Shown here: positions 16,166 to 25,271 of the stretch, one piece after another
Numbering within the stretch: the first letter of the stretch is position 1
Layout of the letters: the number at the start of each line of letters is the position of its first letter
Notes under the pieces: generated by a model
What the model was told of the DNA's origin: nothing
The model's database searches: none
Seen by the model: the letters and a program-made list of their open reading frames with translations, nothing else
DNA from: a virus
Virus record (IMG/VR): IMGVR_UViG_3300049484_000143
Location: 1 to 40,382 of that record
Length of the DNA stretch: 40,382 nt
Strand: one strand, 5' to 3'
Program-made: the position numbers and the translations under genes

Positions 16166-16816
16166 ATGGCTCTGACTAAAGCAGCAGGACTCATGACGGC
16201 AGCAGAATGGACGGCCCTGGCCTCTGGGACCGTTGTGGTGGCAGGGCAACTTGACGTTTCAGATGCCTATGAAACAACCTTGGTAATTCAGGCAATGTTG
16301 GATACTGATGCGACTGCCCACGTTGGGACAGAATTTATTATCCAGGGCCGGGCGGCAACGACTGACACGAACCGAGACTGGTATGACATTTGCCGGTTTG
16401 TTGATCTGGTCAATGCGGCTCCGCAGCTTATCGGGATTGCTGAGACGGTTGATACTAATGAAGAGCGAGTGACCGTTGACGAGAATCCCACGACACTGAT
16501 TACCATCGGCACAACTGACAGTCCCCTGCCCTGGGTTGGTGTCGAGAATACCGGAGATGTCCTGTTATCAGAAATGGTAATGGCAACCGACGGTGATGCT
16601 GATGAAATCTGGTTGCTCACCTCTAACGAAGCAGGCACGGAGTATCTGGAAACGGCTCAGGCAGATGATGACAGCCTGTGTAACGTGGCTATTTCACGAG
16701 GCATAACTATCGGCATCGGGCATTATAGATTGAGAGTGGTAATCAATAATAATTACGACGTCAACGGCAACACCTTAAATTATCGTATCAAATACATCAA
16801 GGTAACGGCCCTCTAA
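16166..16816 (+). CDS. Unknown beta-rich virion protein
   Basis: A 216-residue acidic protein rich in Thr, Asp and Val, with regular beta-strand alternation and no membrane segment. The C-terminus YRIKYIKVTAL looks like a terminal strand. Its stop overlaps the start of the LamG-repeat protein (TAATG), so the two are probably translated together and may be partners in a fibre or surface structure. GC content is slightly higher than in the gene that follows. Confidence 0.6.
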   Translation: MALTKAAGLMTAAEWTALASGTVVVAGQLDVSDAYETTLVIQAMLDTDATAHVGTEFIIQGRAATTDTNRDWYDICRFVDLVNAAPQLIGIAETVDTNEERVTVDENPTTLITIGTTDSPLPWVGVENTGDVLLSEMVMATDGDADEIWLLTSNEAGTEYLETAQADDDSLCNVAISRGITIGIGHYRLRVVINNNYDVNGNTLNYRIKYIKVTAL

Positions 16817-18114
16817 TGTCCCGTTGGCTGCAAAAACCACCGTTAGGAACGCAGATTGATTGGAGCAATCCGCTGACGCAGGGGCTTGTGGGTTGTTGGC
16901 TGTTTAATGAAGGTTCGGGAAACCGAGTTTATGACACTTCCCAAGCGTTCCCTGGGTATTATGGCGACATTGTCGGTCGGGATGCAGGATTCTGGAACTT
17001 GGGGGATAAGGCTGACTTTGGAACCGGGGACGGACAGTATGTGAAGGTTGGCTACTGGCCTAACTATCCAGTTTTTTCTGTAGTTATGAAAGTAACTCTT
17101 CCTGATGTGGCAGGAAATACTTATTTATTTCATGCCAGCGATTCTTGGGTGTCAAATTATGCTTTTCATATTTATCAAGGAGCTGCAGAAGAAATATTCT
17201 TTCTCGCCAAGGTTGGAGGTTCTTCAAAAACTATCCAAACTCCAGCCCTAACTATTGGCAAGGAATATATTATCACTTGTTTAGCGGACGGAACTAATAT
17301 TGGTATTTATTACAACACCTCAACTGTCACTCCAGTCGCTGCTGGGCCGATAGATGGCTATAGTCGAAATTGTGCCATCGGAGCCAGAGCATATAATAGT
17401 TTTGGGGGGTTTGACTATATCTGGCCTGGGAAAATGGATTTCCTTTATCTCTTTAATAGAGCAATTTCACGGGCCGAGCATAATAATATATTAGTAAACC
17501 CCTACCAAATCCTAACCTCGCCGAGGAGGATGTGGTTAAGGCCGAGTGGGTTTGTAACGGTATTGGGAACCATTGCGGCGACCGCAGCAAACGTAACCTC
17601 GTCAGAGTCTGGCAAGGTTAAAGTCTCTGGAACTGAGGCGGCAACCTTAGCAGCGGTAACTGCGGCTGAAACTGGGACCGTAAAAATTGCTGGCAGTTTA
17701 GCCGCAACACTGGCACAGTTAGTTAGTGCTGAAACCGGCGGTGTTAAGGTTGCCGGGACTCTGGCCGCTGCACTATCGCAATTAACTGCGGCTGAAGTTG
17801 GTAAGGTCAATATCTCCAGCACGATAGCTGCCTTATTATCTCAATTGACTAGCGCCGATACCGGCCGAGTGGCAATATCAGGGCATGTAACAGCCAATCT
17901 ACTTGCTGTAACTGCGGCTTTGGTTGGGTTGAATGAAGGTTACTTGGCTATTAATGGCAGCATGTCTGCGACTCTGCCGATTGTAGCAGCTTTAAATAAT
18001 GGCGTCGTAAAAATCAGCGGTGGCATCGTAGCCACAGATGCGGCAGTTGTTGCCTCGTTAGTTGGCACCAGTGGCAGCACTAATTATAAACTTTTCTATA
18101 TTATGAAATTGTAA
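16816..18114 (+). CDS. LamG/concanavalin-like domain protein with C-terminal 21-residue repeats
   Basis: A 432-residue protein. Residues about 15-225 fit a LamG-type jelly roll (GLVGCWLFNEGSGNRVYDTS at the start, and GKMDFLYLFNRAISRAEHNN near the end, both typical of this lectin-like fold). From Gly251 there are five successive 21-residue repeats with the plan G-x-x-A-A-x-L-x-x-x-T-x-A-E-x-G-x-V-x-I/V-x, then two or three degenerate repeats to about residue 420. This looks like a surface adhesin: a sugar-binding head with a repetitive stalk or solenoid. The C-terminal YKLFYIMKL is hydrophobic. Confidence 0.75.
   Translation: MSRWLQKPPLGTQIDWSNPLTQGLVGCWLFNEGSGNRVYDTSQAFPGYYGDIVGRDAGFWNLGDKADFGTGDGQYVKVGYWPNYPVFSVVMKVTLPDVAGNTYLFHASDSWVSNYAFHIYQGAAEEIFFLAKVGGSSKTIQTPALTIGKEYIITCLADGTNIGIYYNTSTVTPVAAGPIDGYSRNCAIGARAYNSFGGFDYIWPGKMDFLYLFNRAISRAEHNNILVNPYQILTSPRRMWLRPSGFVTVLGTIAATAANVTSSESGKVKVSGTEAATLAAVTAAETGTVKIAGSLAATLAQLVSAETGGVKVAGTLAAALSQLTAAEVGKVNISSTIAALLSQLTSADTGRVAISGHVTANLLAVTAALVGLNEGYLAINGSMSATLPIVAALNNGVVKISGGIVATDAAVVASLVGTSGSTNYKLFYIMKL
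17566..17880 (+). repeat. Five tandem 63-bp coding repeats
   Basis: Each 63-bp unit encodes one 21-residue repeat beginning GTIAA, GTEAA, GSLAA, GTLAA or STIAA. The DNA units have diverged while the protein pattern is kept, so this is an old duplication maintained by protein structure. Degenerate units continue to about 18070. Confidence 0.85.
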
Positions 18115-18126
18115 GGAGACAATAAG

Positions 18127-18504
18127 ATGGCAGTATCGTTTGTTTTATCAACTTCAGGTAGAACTGTCTTAGCCGCAGCGTTATTAGCTGATTTAGCTGG
18201 TGGGACTTTAGTTATTACAACTGCTGCCGATGGGGTTTTGGCAACAATACCTTTGGCAAGTCCAATAGGCACTGAGTCGAATGGAGTGATAACTCTTACT
18301 ACTGCTGCTATGACGGTTGCTGCGTCAGGAACCGGAACAGCAGCTAAAGGAAAGTTTTACTCGGTTACACCAACACTGAGAGCTACAGCCAATGTTGGTC
18401 TTGCAGCAGATACTATGACTATTACTTTAGATAATCTGAGTATCAATGCGGGTCAGACTGTTACAATTACTTCGGGTACAATTACTGTCCCGGCTGGAAC
18501 GTAA
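18127..18504 (+). CDS. Small Thr/Ala-rich virion protein
   Basis: A 125-residue protein of regular beta-strand pattern, rich in Ala, Thr, Gly and Val, with no cysteine and no charged clusters. Such composition fits a small fibre-tip, decoration or head-fibre protein. An AAGGAG box lies upstream. Between the LamG protein and the GNAT gene. Family not recognised. Confidence 0.6.
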   Translation: MAVSFVLSTSGRTVLAAALLADLAGGTLVITTAADGVLATIPLASPIGTESNGVITLTTAAMTVAASGTGTAAKGKFYSVTPTLRATANVGLAADTMTITLDNLSINAGQTVTITSGTITVPAGT

Positions 18505-18532
18505 GACATAGCATAACACCAAAAGGACTTCT

Positions 18533-19045
18533 ATGAAAATCAAAGTTCGGAGAGCGAAAGTTTCTGACATTCCGCAACTTGTAGACAAAATGTTTAGTTT
18601 CTATTCTATTCTTAAAGAGCGTGGAGCGAAGGATATTAATAGAGACGATAGTGTATTAAGAGGTGGGATAACAATTGAAGTGGGCAATGGATTCAATTCA
18701 CCTAACTGGTTTTGTGTCTTAGCAGATAATGAAACAGAGATAATGGGATTCTTAGTTGGTGTCTTGGAGTTCTGCTCGCCGGTGTCTGAAGATATGAAAT
18801 GCGTTAGGGTCCATGCGATTTATTTAGACAACGATTCTTTTATTGGGCCAAAGATTCTCACAGCTATGTGGAAAGAACTGGATGACTGGGCGGTTCTATG
18901 TGGCGCCGGTCATTACTATGCCAATGTTCATCCAGGGAATCAACCATCCATCCGGGCAACAAAAGCTTGTGGCTTTAAACATCACTATACACAGTTTTAT
19001 CGGCCAGTTGGCAAGCAATCTGAAAGGGAAATTGAAGGAGATTAA
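18533..19045 (+). CDS. GNAT-family N-acetyltransferase
   Basis: A 170-residue protein with GNAT features in order: N-terminal strand-helix KIKVRRAKVSDIPQLVDKMF (residues 2-21); the central strand with CVLADNETEIMGFLVG (residues about 62-80); and the C-terminal helix-strand NQPSIRATKACGFKHHYTQF (residues about 139-158), where N..S.r.. kaCGF is typical of the acetyl-CoA fold. The acetyl-CoA loop (Q/R-x-x-G-x-G/A) is not canonical. Acetyltransferases of this type occur in podovirus structural blocks just before the internal virion protein genes. Target unknown. Confidence 0.75.
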   Translation: MKIKVRRAKVSDIPQLVDKMFSFYSILKERGAKDINRDDSVLRGGITIEVGNGFNSPNWFCVLADNETEIMGFLVGVLEFCSPVSEDMKCVRVHAIYLDNDSFIGPKILTAMWKELDDWAVLCGAGHYYANVHPGNQPSIRATKACGFKHHYTQFYRPVGKQSEREIEGD

Positions 19046-19046
19046 A

Positions 19047-19502
19047 ATGGGCGGAGGCGGTAGCAGCGGGACTTCGGGTACTAGCGGGACTAATTTATAT
19101 ACTTGGAAAGATATTTTGCCGCCCTGGATTCAATCAGGACAGAAAGCGGCATTGCCATATTTGATGAGCAGAGCGCAGACTGGGTTGCTTCCGAGTGAAG
19201 AACGGAGTCTATGGGGTGGAGTGAAGGGATCGCTTGAATCAGGGTCGATGGGAGCAGGGAAAGAGCTTTCTCGGATGCTGGCGAGTAGTGGCATTTCTGC
19301 GAATAGTCCTGCGGCTGCGGGAGGGTTTGCAGATTTGGCATCGGATAAAGTAACGGCCACTTCAAAGGCAGCATTGGACTTTGCGAAGACTAAAATTGGA
19401 GCGAGAGATACTTCCATTGGTCAATTGTTGACAGCTCTCTATACACCACCTCCGGTTGCAACAAGTCAATGGTCTAATCAGACTGGTGGTGGAGGGAAAT
19501 AA
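19047..19502 (+). CDS. Probable small virion protein (internal or head-tail)
   Basis: A 151-residue protein starting at ATG 19047, 8 bp after a GAAGGAG box. Upstream in-frame starts would run through the GNAT gene. The N-terminus is a flexible Gly/Ser/Thr segment (MGGGGSSGTSGTSGTN). The middle is helical and Ala-rich (residues 40-130), and the C-terminus ends in a Gly run. The first of four consecutive genes with the character of podovirus internal (ejected) virion proteins. Confidence 0.6.
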   Translation: MGGGGSSGTSGTSGTNLYTWKDILPPWIQSGQKAALPYLMSRAQTGLLPSEERSLWGGVKGSLESGSMGAGKELSRMLASSGISANSPAAAGGFADLASDKVTATSKAALDFAKTKIGARDTSIGQLLTALYTPPPVATSQWSNQTGGGGK

Positions 19503-19503
19503 A

Positions 19504-20172
19504 ATGGGATCTGATTGGTTTGATCTTTTTAATAATAGTTATCTCGGGCAGTTTCAACCGTCGGGAGAGTTTAAGAGACCTGAGTTGGGGACCAACAGTG
19601 TTTTCAATCCGGACGATTCTTATGGGGCTAATATGGTCCGAGGTAGTCAGAATCAGAATCCGTCGGCGAATAGAGATTCGGCCAATGCTTTACAAGGAAT
19701 GTTTGCTCCACAGCCGAAAGGCTTAAATACCAATCAAAGTATGCCATCGGCTGAGAGGTTTAAACAGATGATGGGCTTTGCGAATCCGGGTGGAAACTTT
19801 AGTAGCAACATGGCCGCAGCCGGAGCGGGGTCTGGACTGGCGAATATTATTTCTAAACTTGGCAGTGAAAAGGCTGCTTATTTTGCTCCGGGCGGAGGGC
19901 CGATTACTCCAGCGGCAGGTGTTCCATTGGATGAGTTTAATGTGGGAACTGTGTCTGATAGTATTACTTCAGGAGACTTTATGCCGGGGCCGGGAACTGC
20001 TCTTAGCTTTTTACCAATGGCAGGTAGGACTATTGGTGGTGAAACTGGGTCGACTATTGGTCAAGGTGCTAAGTTAGCAGGTGAAGCTGGATTGGCTATA
20101 GCACAGCCTGAGGTTGGTGTTCCTATGTTGACGGTTGATGTGTTGAAGCAATTGATGAGTAGGTTATTTTAA
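19504..20172 (+). CDS. Probable internal virion protein
   Basis: A 222-residue protein starting 1 bp after the previous stop, with a GGAGGG box just upstream. It begins with an acidic aromatic segment (MGSDWFDLFNNSYLGQFQPS), has a low-complexity Asn/Gly/Ser region (residues 35-100), and a C-terminal Gly/Ala-rich helical part. Such flexible proteins before a long lytic protein suggest a member of the ejected set. No motif recognised. Confidence 0.55.
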   Translation: MGSDWFDLFNNSYLGQFQPSGEFKRPELGTNSVFNPDDSYGANMVRGSQNQNPSANRDSANALQGMFAPQPKGLNTNQSMPSAERFKQMMGFANPGGNFSSNMAAAGAGSGLANIISKLGSEKAAYFAPGGGPITPAAGVPLDEFNVGTVSDSITSGDFMPGPGTALSFLPMAGRTIGGETGSTIGQGAKLAGEAGLAIAQPEVGVPMLTVDVLKQLMSRLF

Positions 20173-20183
20173 CGGGGTATACT

Positions 20184-21236
20184 ATGGGATCATTCACTGG
20201 AGATATATTAAGACTATTGGCTCATCAGGGGTTGCAGACTGGGGGGCAGTTGCTTGGAAACGCTTTGGCTATTCCTATGAAAAGCAAAGCAGATATACAG
20301 GAATATTCAGCTAAACAAAACTGGGAGGCTTTAAAAACGGCTTCCCCTGAACAGGCTTTGTCTGTAGCAGCTCGATTAAAAGAGTTAGCTGGTGGGAAAG
20401 ATGTTGTTGCTATGGCTCCAACAGGAAAGGTTCTTGGTCCAACTGGGGAAAGACTTGCCATGACTCCAATGCCTGGAGCTCCAGTTACTCCAGAGATGGG
20501 AGTTGTGCAGCCACCAATTAGTGCTGAGCAGGCATTGGGCGGATATTTCCAACGGAACCCTAAAGCTATGGATGCGTATGTAGGGTTGAAAACAGGAGCA
20601 ACTGAGACTCTTGCACAGCAGCATGCTGATGAGAAGCGTGGACTTATGATTCAAAATAAGCAAATCCAAGACGAAGCTAATAATTTACTCAAACAACAAG
20701 GACTAGCTCATCAGGAATATAAGATCGGTATGCTTGGGGAGTTAGGACAAGCAAAGAATGAGATTGCTATTGCAAAAATGCAACAGTTAATGCAAGAGTT
20801 TGACCACAGAAAAGCATTAGGAACCCTAACCGAAGCTGATAAAGACCAACAGCAGTATTTAATTAGACTTCGAGAAGCCAGAGACAAGGCAACAAGTGAT
20901 AAGATCGATCCCAAGATGGCAGTAATAGAAGGTGATGCTCATAATGCCTTGTTAAGAGAAGCTCGTGATAAACATCCAAAAGCCTTTGCTGGTATGCCTG
21001 AGATTCCAATAGCTCCAAAAGATGTATCGGCGTTTGGTGGAATTTTTGGATCGAAAATGGAACGGAGAATTGATCCTAATGCGGTTCCATCGGTGGGGGC
21101 TCCTGCCGCAGCGTCTTCAAGTGGAGGTGTACCAAAAGGCATACCTAAAACAGGCACAGTCCAAAGTGGACCAAATGCAGGCAAACGAAAATTAGTATAT
21201 CCTGATGGGACAGTACTTTATGAAGACATTAAATGA
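20184..21236 (+). CDS. Probable internal virion protein, coiled-coil rich
   Basis: A 350-residue protein. The N-terminal part is Ala/Leu helical (residues 1-80), and there is an extended Gln/Ala/Lys-rich helix (residues about 130-240, for example KQIQDEANNLLKQQGLAHQ) with coiled-coil character. The C-terminus is Gly/Pro-rich and flexible (residues 300-350). This layout resembles internal core proteins of podoviruses that pass into the host with DNA. It overlaps the start of the long M23 gene. Confidence 0.6.
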   Translation: MGSFTGDILRLLAHQGLQTGGQLLGNALAIPMKSKADIQEYSAKQNWEALKTASPEQALSVAARLKELAGGKDVVAMAPTGKVLGPTGERLAMTPMPGAPVTPEMGVVQPPISAEQALGGYFQRNPKAMDAYVGLKTGATETLAQQHADEKRGLMIQNKQIQDEANNLLKQQGLAHQEYKIGMLGELGQAKNEIAIAKMQQLMQEFDHRKALGTLTEADKDQQQYLIRLREARDKATSDKIDPKMAVIEGDAHNALLREARDKHPKAFAGMPEIPIAPKDVSAFGGIFGSKMERRIDPNAVPSVGAPAAASSSGGVPKGIPKTGTVQSGPNAGKRKLVYPDGTVLYEDIK

Positions 21237-24200
21237 TGAGATTGTTGCATGGGATGCTGCGCCTGAGAGTGGTTTCATTTCGCCAATTAATGGAGTCATG
21301 GGCAGCGGTTTTAATGATACACGAGATGGTGGTAATCGAATCCATCATAGTGGCGACATCAAAGCCCCTCCTGGAACAGAATTTGTTGCGCCTATGGCAC
21401 TTAAGATTACTGAAGTCCGAGATCAAATGAGCGATGCAGCAGGAGGCATGGTCTGGGGAACCGATGAACAGGGACGGTTACATAAGTTTATCCATGTGGT
21501 TCCAGGGGTTAAGAAGGATGATGTTGTTAATCCAGGTCAACCATTAGGAGTCTTGTCTAATATAAAAGGATCCCATCTCCATTATCAAATTAAAGATCAG
21601 AATGACAATCCTGTTGACTGGACCAAGCACTTCAAACGAGGAGACGCCTTTCAGGTTCCATCAAGCATGGTAGCAGGTCCAGCAACTCCAAGTGGAGTGC
21701 GGGATACTTCTCCACTGAAACAGGGTGTAATTAGTAAGGCTATGCCTGAAGAAGTTCAATGGGATGAAGATGTTAAATGGGATGAGCCAGTAGCGGCGCA
21801 GCCAAGACAACCCAATCTCTTACAGAACGAACTAAACGCAGGTGATCCATTGGCTGCTTTAGGTGGAGGTCTACCGAAGCAAAGTGGGATTGATCTTTTA
21901 ACCCCGGTAGCAAAAGCAACCGAAGCAGCAATTAGTTTGCCAGGTAAAATTGCTGCACCCTTTGTGAATAAAGCAGCTAGTTTGATTCCTGAAAGTTCTG
22001 TTTATCCCAGCGAAGTCATGGCGGATGTAGCCGCAGGTATTACACCTCGATCGTTAAGTGAAGGTGCAACTTTACCTGGTCGAGAAGTTGCCAGAGTTGC
22101 CGGGCAAGTTGGCGCAGAAACTTATTTATTCAATAAGTTATTCAAATTACTGGAAGGCCAATCAGCATTATCCAGGTTACGACCCACTGGAACTACAACA
22201 CCAACAACTGCGGAGCCAACTCTCGATCTTCTGCCAGCTCAAGCAGAGTTAAGATCTTCCTCTGGTAGCCAAGCGGTGTCTCAATTAAGTGCAGAGAATG
22301 CTGAGATTCAAAGGATTTATGACCAGCTTCACGGTTTATCTAAATCGCCATTTAGTAATCAAATAATGGGAGCGGCTGCGAAAGAAAATCAAGCACTTAT
22401 AGATCAACTCTCTGGGTCTACATCGAGAGTTTTACCTGGAGCTTTGGAAGGAACTCGGCCAGTTAATATTCCAGCAATTACAAACCCTCAAGGACTTCAG
22501 ACTGCGGAGGAAATTCAAAGATTTGCAAATAGATCATTTCCTAATGTTCCCTTAGCCGAGAAACTTACACCGACTGCGACTGAGAAAATCGTAGGTGCTC
22601 AACAAAGAAGCCTCCAAGAAACGATTAATGCAACTCCACTGGATACTACTGAGTTTACTAAAAACGCTTTAGATAGAAAGTTGTTAAAGGAATACTATGG
22701 CGGTGGGACTAAGTTATATGGAGGCCTTCCGGTTGATAAATTTATTGAGGAAGAGACGTTGAGGAAAGGGGTCTCATCAACACTTGCGATTAGTAATGCG
22801 GTTAAAAAGTTTGGTATCTCCCCAGAAGAGGGGGTGGCGATTGTAAAGAGATTAAAAAATAGTCCTGTGGCTCCAGCAACTATGGAAGGGTTGGCCGCCG
22901 AGACTCCAGTTTATCATCAGACGTTTAAAACGAATATTGACTCAAATCTCGGACCCGCAGGGACGGAAGTTAAAACAATTCCATTGACGGTTGAGGATTT
23001 GGCTGTTAGAAACTTAGCTGAGGTTGGAAAGGATATTTCAAAGCCTTTTATTGCACAACATAAATGGGGAAATACCTTAAAGACTAATGAAAGATTGTTC
23101 TCTGAGATTGATGATGTATTGCCAGGGTTTTATAACCGGATTTACCATCCATTAAAGGAAGCAGAGAATATTGCCCATGGTAACACAATTAAATTCTTTG
23201 ACGAAATGGATGCTTTGAAGGGAACTTTACCAAAGGGAGCGGGGAATAATATTGGTATAGATGCTATTGCTCAGAGGGGGAATGGAGCAGTTAGGTTGAA
23301 ATCCATGGGGATTACTCCAAAGGCTTTGTCATCTGCCGAGCAACAAGCCTCTGCTCAAATCAAAAAGATTTATGATGAGACCTGGGCAAAGTTAAACGAA
23401 GGTAGGGCATTGGCAGGTTCTCAACCTATTCCATATGATGAAAACTATATGCCGTTTATGGTTAATTTTGTCGAGAAAGTTTCTGAAGGAACTGATCCGA
23501 TTAAAGCAGCGGCATATTTATTTAATGCTCCGACAGAGACACCGTTTAGGTTTAAGTTTAAGTTAACTAATACCAATAGAGAGGTGGCTACTGATGCGTT
23601 TGATGTGATTAAGAATTATGTAGCGATGGCAGAACGGCATGTTAATATATCTCCTCAGTTAAAACGAATTGAGATGTTTCAAGATGGTATTGAGTTGGCT
23701 ACTGGGACTAAGTTAAAACCTCTTGGAGAGATTGCACCTAATATAAACACAGCTCTTAATCATATGAGAGAGGCTATTTCTGGGGTTAAAGAACCTATGA
23801 CTCCGGCGCTTAGATGGTTAACTAAACTATCTGATAACTTAGTCATTTCTACCTTGGGGGCCTATCCCAGATCGGTCGTCAATCAGATGGGTTCGCTGGC
23901 TGCTGGGAGTGCAGAGACTGGAATTAGTAATATGGTCAAAGGATTGAGCGAAATGCTCACTCCAGGGAAATGGGAAGAAGCGCATAGGTTAAGTAACGTG
24001 TTGTCTCAAAGAGTTATGGATGTGGTGTTGGAGGACTTATGGGGGAGTGGATTAAGTAAGATGTCTGCGAAAGCCAAGCACTATGCCATGATGCCATTGG
24101 AGGTTGTTGATAATTTCATGGCAACGGCGACGTGGCGAGGAGCCATGAATAGGGCAGAGCAACTGGGATTAAAAGGAAAGGATGCGGTTCAGTTTGCAGA

Positions 24201-24873
24201 CTCTACTGTTATCAGAACCCAAGCCTCGGCGAGTTCCATTGACAGGGCTATGGCGCAAGGAACAGTAACTGGTCGAGTCGCCACGGCTTTCCAAACCTTT
24301 GCGATAGCAGATGCGAATTATATCTCAAGGTATGTATTGGGTCGGGGGAATATTAATTTTAATAAAATGGATGGGTTGAAGAAGTTGGCGACTATGACAT
24401 TGGTTGGAACGGGGTTAAATTATCTCCAACGGGAGATTATTGGTATGCCTGCAGGATTGCCAGAACCTATTACAAAGTATATGGAAGCGACGGAGATGGG
24501 AGCAGGGCCAATAGAAGCCGGGGTTAAAGCCGCTGCAGAGTTCGCCCCATTTGTTCCCATTGCTGGAAGCATTGCTTTCGGTAAGATGCCTGGAGGGGCG
24601 ATAGGTTCCACGGCAGGGGATTTAATCATGGGGAGGAAGAGTCCTCTTGAAGCCCTGGCTATGCTATCTGGTATTCCTGGGATGAATATTATTCAGAAGG
24701 GGTTGAAGACGGAAGAGGGGGTGGACTTCGTTCGGGGTATAAAATCTGATCTCAATTACCCTCAAGCGCCTCGGAAAGGAAAACCCTATACTTGGGGTGA
24801 AGTGTTACTTGGTAGAGAACCCGAGTTGAAACGTCACAAACAATGGAATGTTGACAAATGGATGGAGAGATAA
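21205..24873 (+). CDS. Large internal virion/ejection protein with M23 peptidase domain
   Basis: 1222 residues from ATG 21205; a start at ATG 21220 (15 bases later) is equally possible. Residues about 25-140 are an M23 metallopeptidase: His47 and Asp51 (HHSGD), His97, and the HxH pair His124/His126 (SHLHYQ) as zinc ligands. It probably opens peptidoglycan during DNA entry. The body (residues 400-1000) is helical with no long hydrophobic run, and residues about 1000-1222 include amphipathic Gly/Ala-rich stretches (AGSIAFGKMPGGAIGSTAGD) that may insert in the membrane. Size and final position in the virion block are typical of podovirus ejection proteins. It overlaps the previous gene. Confidence 0.75.
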   Translation: MGQYFMKTLNDEIVAWDAAPESGFISPINGVMGSGFNDTRDGGNRIHHSGDIKAPPGTEFVAPMALKITEVRDQMSDAAGGMVWGTDEQGRLHKFIHVVPGVKKDDVVNPGQPLGVLSNIKGSHLHYQIKDQNDNPVDWTKHFKRGDAFQVPSSMVAGPATPSGVRDTSPLKQGVISKAMPEEVQWDEDVKWDEPVAAQPRQPNLLQNELNAGDPLAALGGGLPKQSGIDLLTPVAKATEAAISLPGKIAAPFVNKAASLIPESSVYPSEVMADVAAGITPRSLSEGATLPGREVARVAGQVGAETYLFNKLFKLLEGQSALSRLRPTGTTTPTTAEPTLDLLPAQAELRSSSGSQAVSQLSAENAEIQRIYDQLHGLSKSPFSNQIMGAAAKENQALIDQLSGSTSRVLPGALEGTRPVNIPAITNPQGLQTAEEIQRFANRSFPNVPLAEKLTPTATEKIVGAQQRSLQETINATPLDTTEFTKNALDRKLLKEYYGGGTKLYGGLPVDKFIEEETLRKGVSSTLAISNAVKKFGISPEEGVAIVKRLKNSPVAPATMEGLAAETPVYHQTFKTNIDSNLGPAGTEVKTIPLTVEDLAVRNLAEVGKDISKPFIAQHKWGNTLKTNERLFSEIDDVLPGFYNRIYHPLKEAENIAHGNTIKFFDEMDALKGTLPKGAGNNIGIDAIAQRGNGAVRLKSMGITPKALSSAEQQASAQIKKIYDETWAKLNEGRALAGSQPIPYDENYMPFMVNFVEKVSEGTDPIKAAAYLFNAPTETPFRFKFKLTNTNREVATDAFDVIKNYVAMAERHVNISPQLKRIEMFQDGIELATGTKLKPLGEIAPNINTALNHMREAISGVKEPMTPALRWLTKLSDNLVISTLGAYPRSVVNQMGSLAAGSAETGISNMVKGLSEMLTPGKWEEAHRLSNVLSQRVMDVVLEDLWGSGLSKMSAKAKHYAMMPLEVVDNFMATATWRGAMNRAEQLGLKGKDAVQFADSTVIRTQASASSIDRAMAQGTVTGRVATAFQTFAIADANYISRYVLGRGNINFNKMDGLKKLATMTLVGTGLNYLQREIIGMPAGLPEPITKYMEATEMGAGPIEAGVKAAAEFAPFVPIAGSIAFGKMPGGAIGSTAGDLIMGRKSPLEALAMLSGIPGMNIIQKGLKTEEGVDFVRGIKSDLNYPQAPRKGKPYTWGEVLLGREPELKRHKQWNVDKWMER

Positions 24874-24874
24874 G

Positions 24875-25003
24875 ATGGCAAAAGTAAAGTTGTCTGGAAG
24901 AAGAGGCCGGGTGGTCTCTAAAGGAAAGAAACCCCCGGCTAATGGAGTGACTAAGCCTAAAGTTCCAGGTAAGACGAAGTTGCAGAAGTTGATTAAGTAT
25001 TAA
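24875..25003 (+). CDS. Small basic protein, 42 residues
   Basis: ATG at 24875, 1 bp after the ejection protein stop (TAAG ATGG). The product is very basic (about a third Lys/Arg; MAKVKLSGRRGRVVSKGKK) with no acidic residues, so it may bind nucleic acid or lie in the virion interior. It is the last + strand gene before the terminator pair. Confidence 0.55.
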   Translation: MAKVKLSGRRGRVVSKGKKPPANGVTKPKVPGKTKLQKLIKY

Positions 25004-25009
25004 GTAAAT

Positions 25010-25035
25010 GGGCAATCATAGATGGTTGCCCTTTT
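25010..25035 (+). terminator. Rho-independent terminator of the virion block
   Basis: GGGCAATC-ATAGAT-GGTTGCCC forms an 8-bp stem with one T-G pair and a 6-nt loop, followed by TTTT. It lies 6 bp after the last virion gene. Confidence 0.75.
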
Positions 25036-25039
25036 AAAT

Positions 25040-25059
25040 GGGCCACGTCCCTGTGGCCC
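25040..25059 (-). terminator. Second hairpin at the convergence point (candidate terminator for leftward transcripts)
   Basis: GGGCCAC-GTCCCT-GTGGCCC is a perfect 7-bp stem with 6-nt loop. It stands 11 bp beyond the last leftward stop codon at 25071. On the - strand only a short ATTT follows, so termination there would be weak or depend on both hairpins. Confidence 0.5.
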
Positions 25060-25070
25060 CCTGCGTAACG

Positions 25071-25271
25071 CTATTGGCCTATTTGGTCATGGGCATCACC
25101 TCCTCTTAATAACTTAATCGCAATATTAGCTTTGGAACGTAGAAATATTTCTCTAAGTTCAGCTCTTCCATAGTTTGTTTTAATAAGCGACTCAAAGAAA
25201 TCCTTTTCAAACATGTCAAAGATTTCTTTAAGCGATGGGGTTGCGGGTTGGAGTTCAAATATACTGGGCAT
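25071..25271 (-). CDS. Small unknown protein
   Basis: A 66-residue helical, mixed-charge protein and the last gene of the leftward block. Start is ATG 25271, whose A base is shared with the end of the upstream gene, with a GAGGAGA box about 9 bp before it. No motif is recognised; the middle (IFDMFEKDFFESLIKTNYGR) is likely one amphipathic helix. Confidence 0.6.
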   Translation of the reverse strand: MPSIFELQPATPSLKEIFDMFEKDFFESLIKTNYGRAELREIFLRSKANIAIKLLRGGDAHDQIGQ

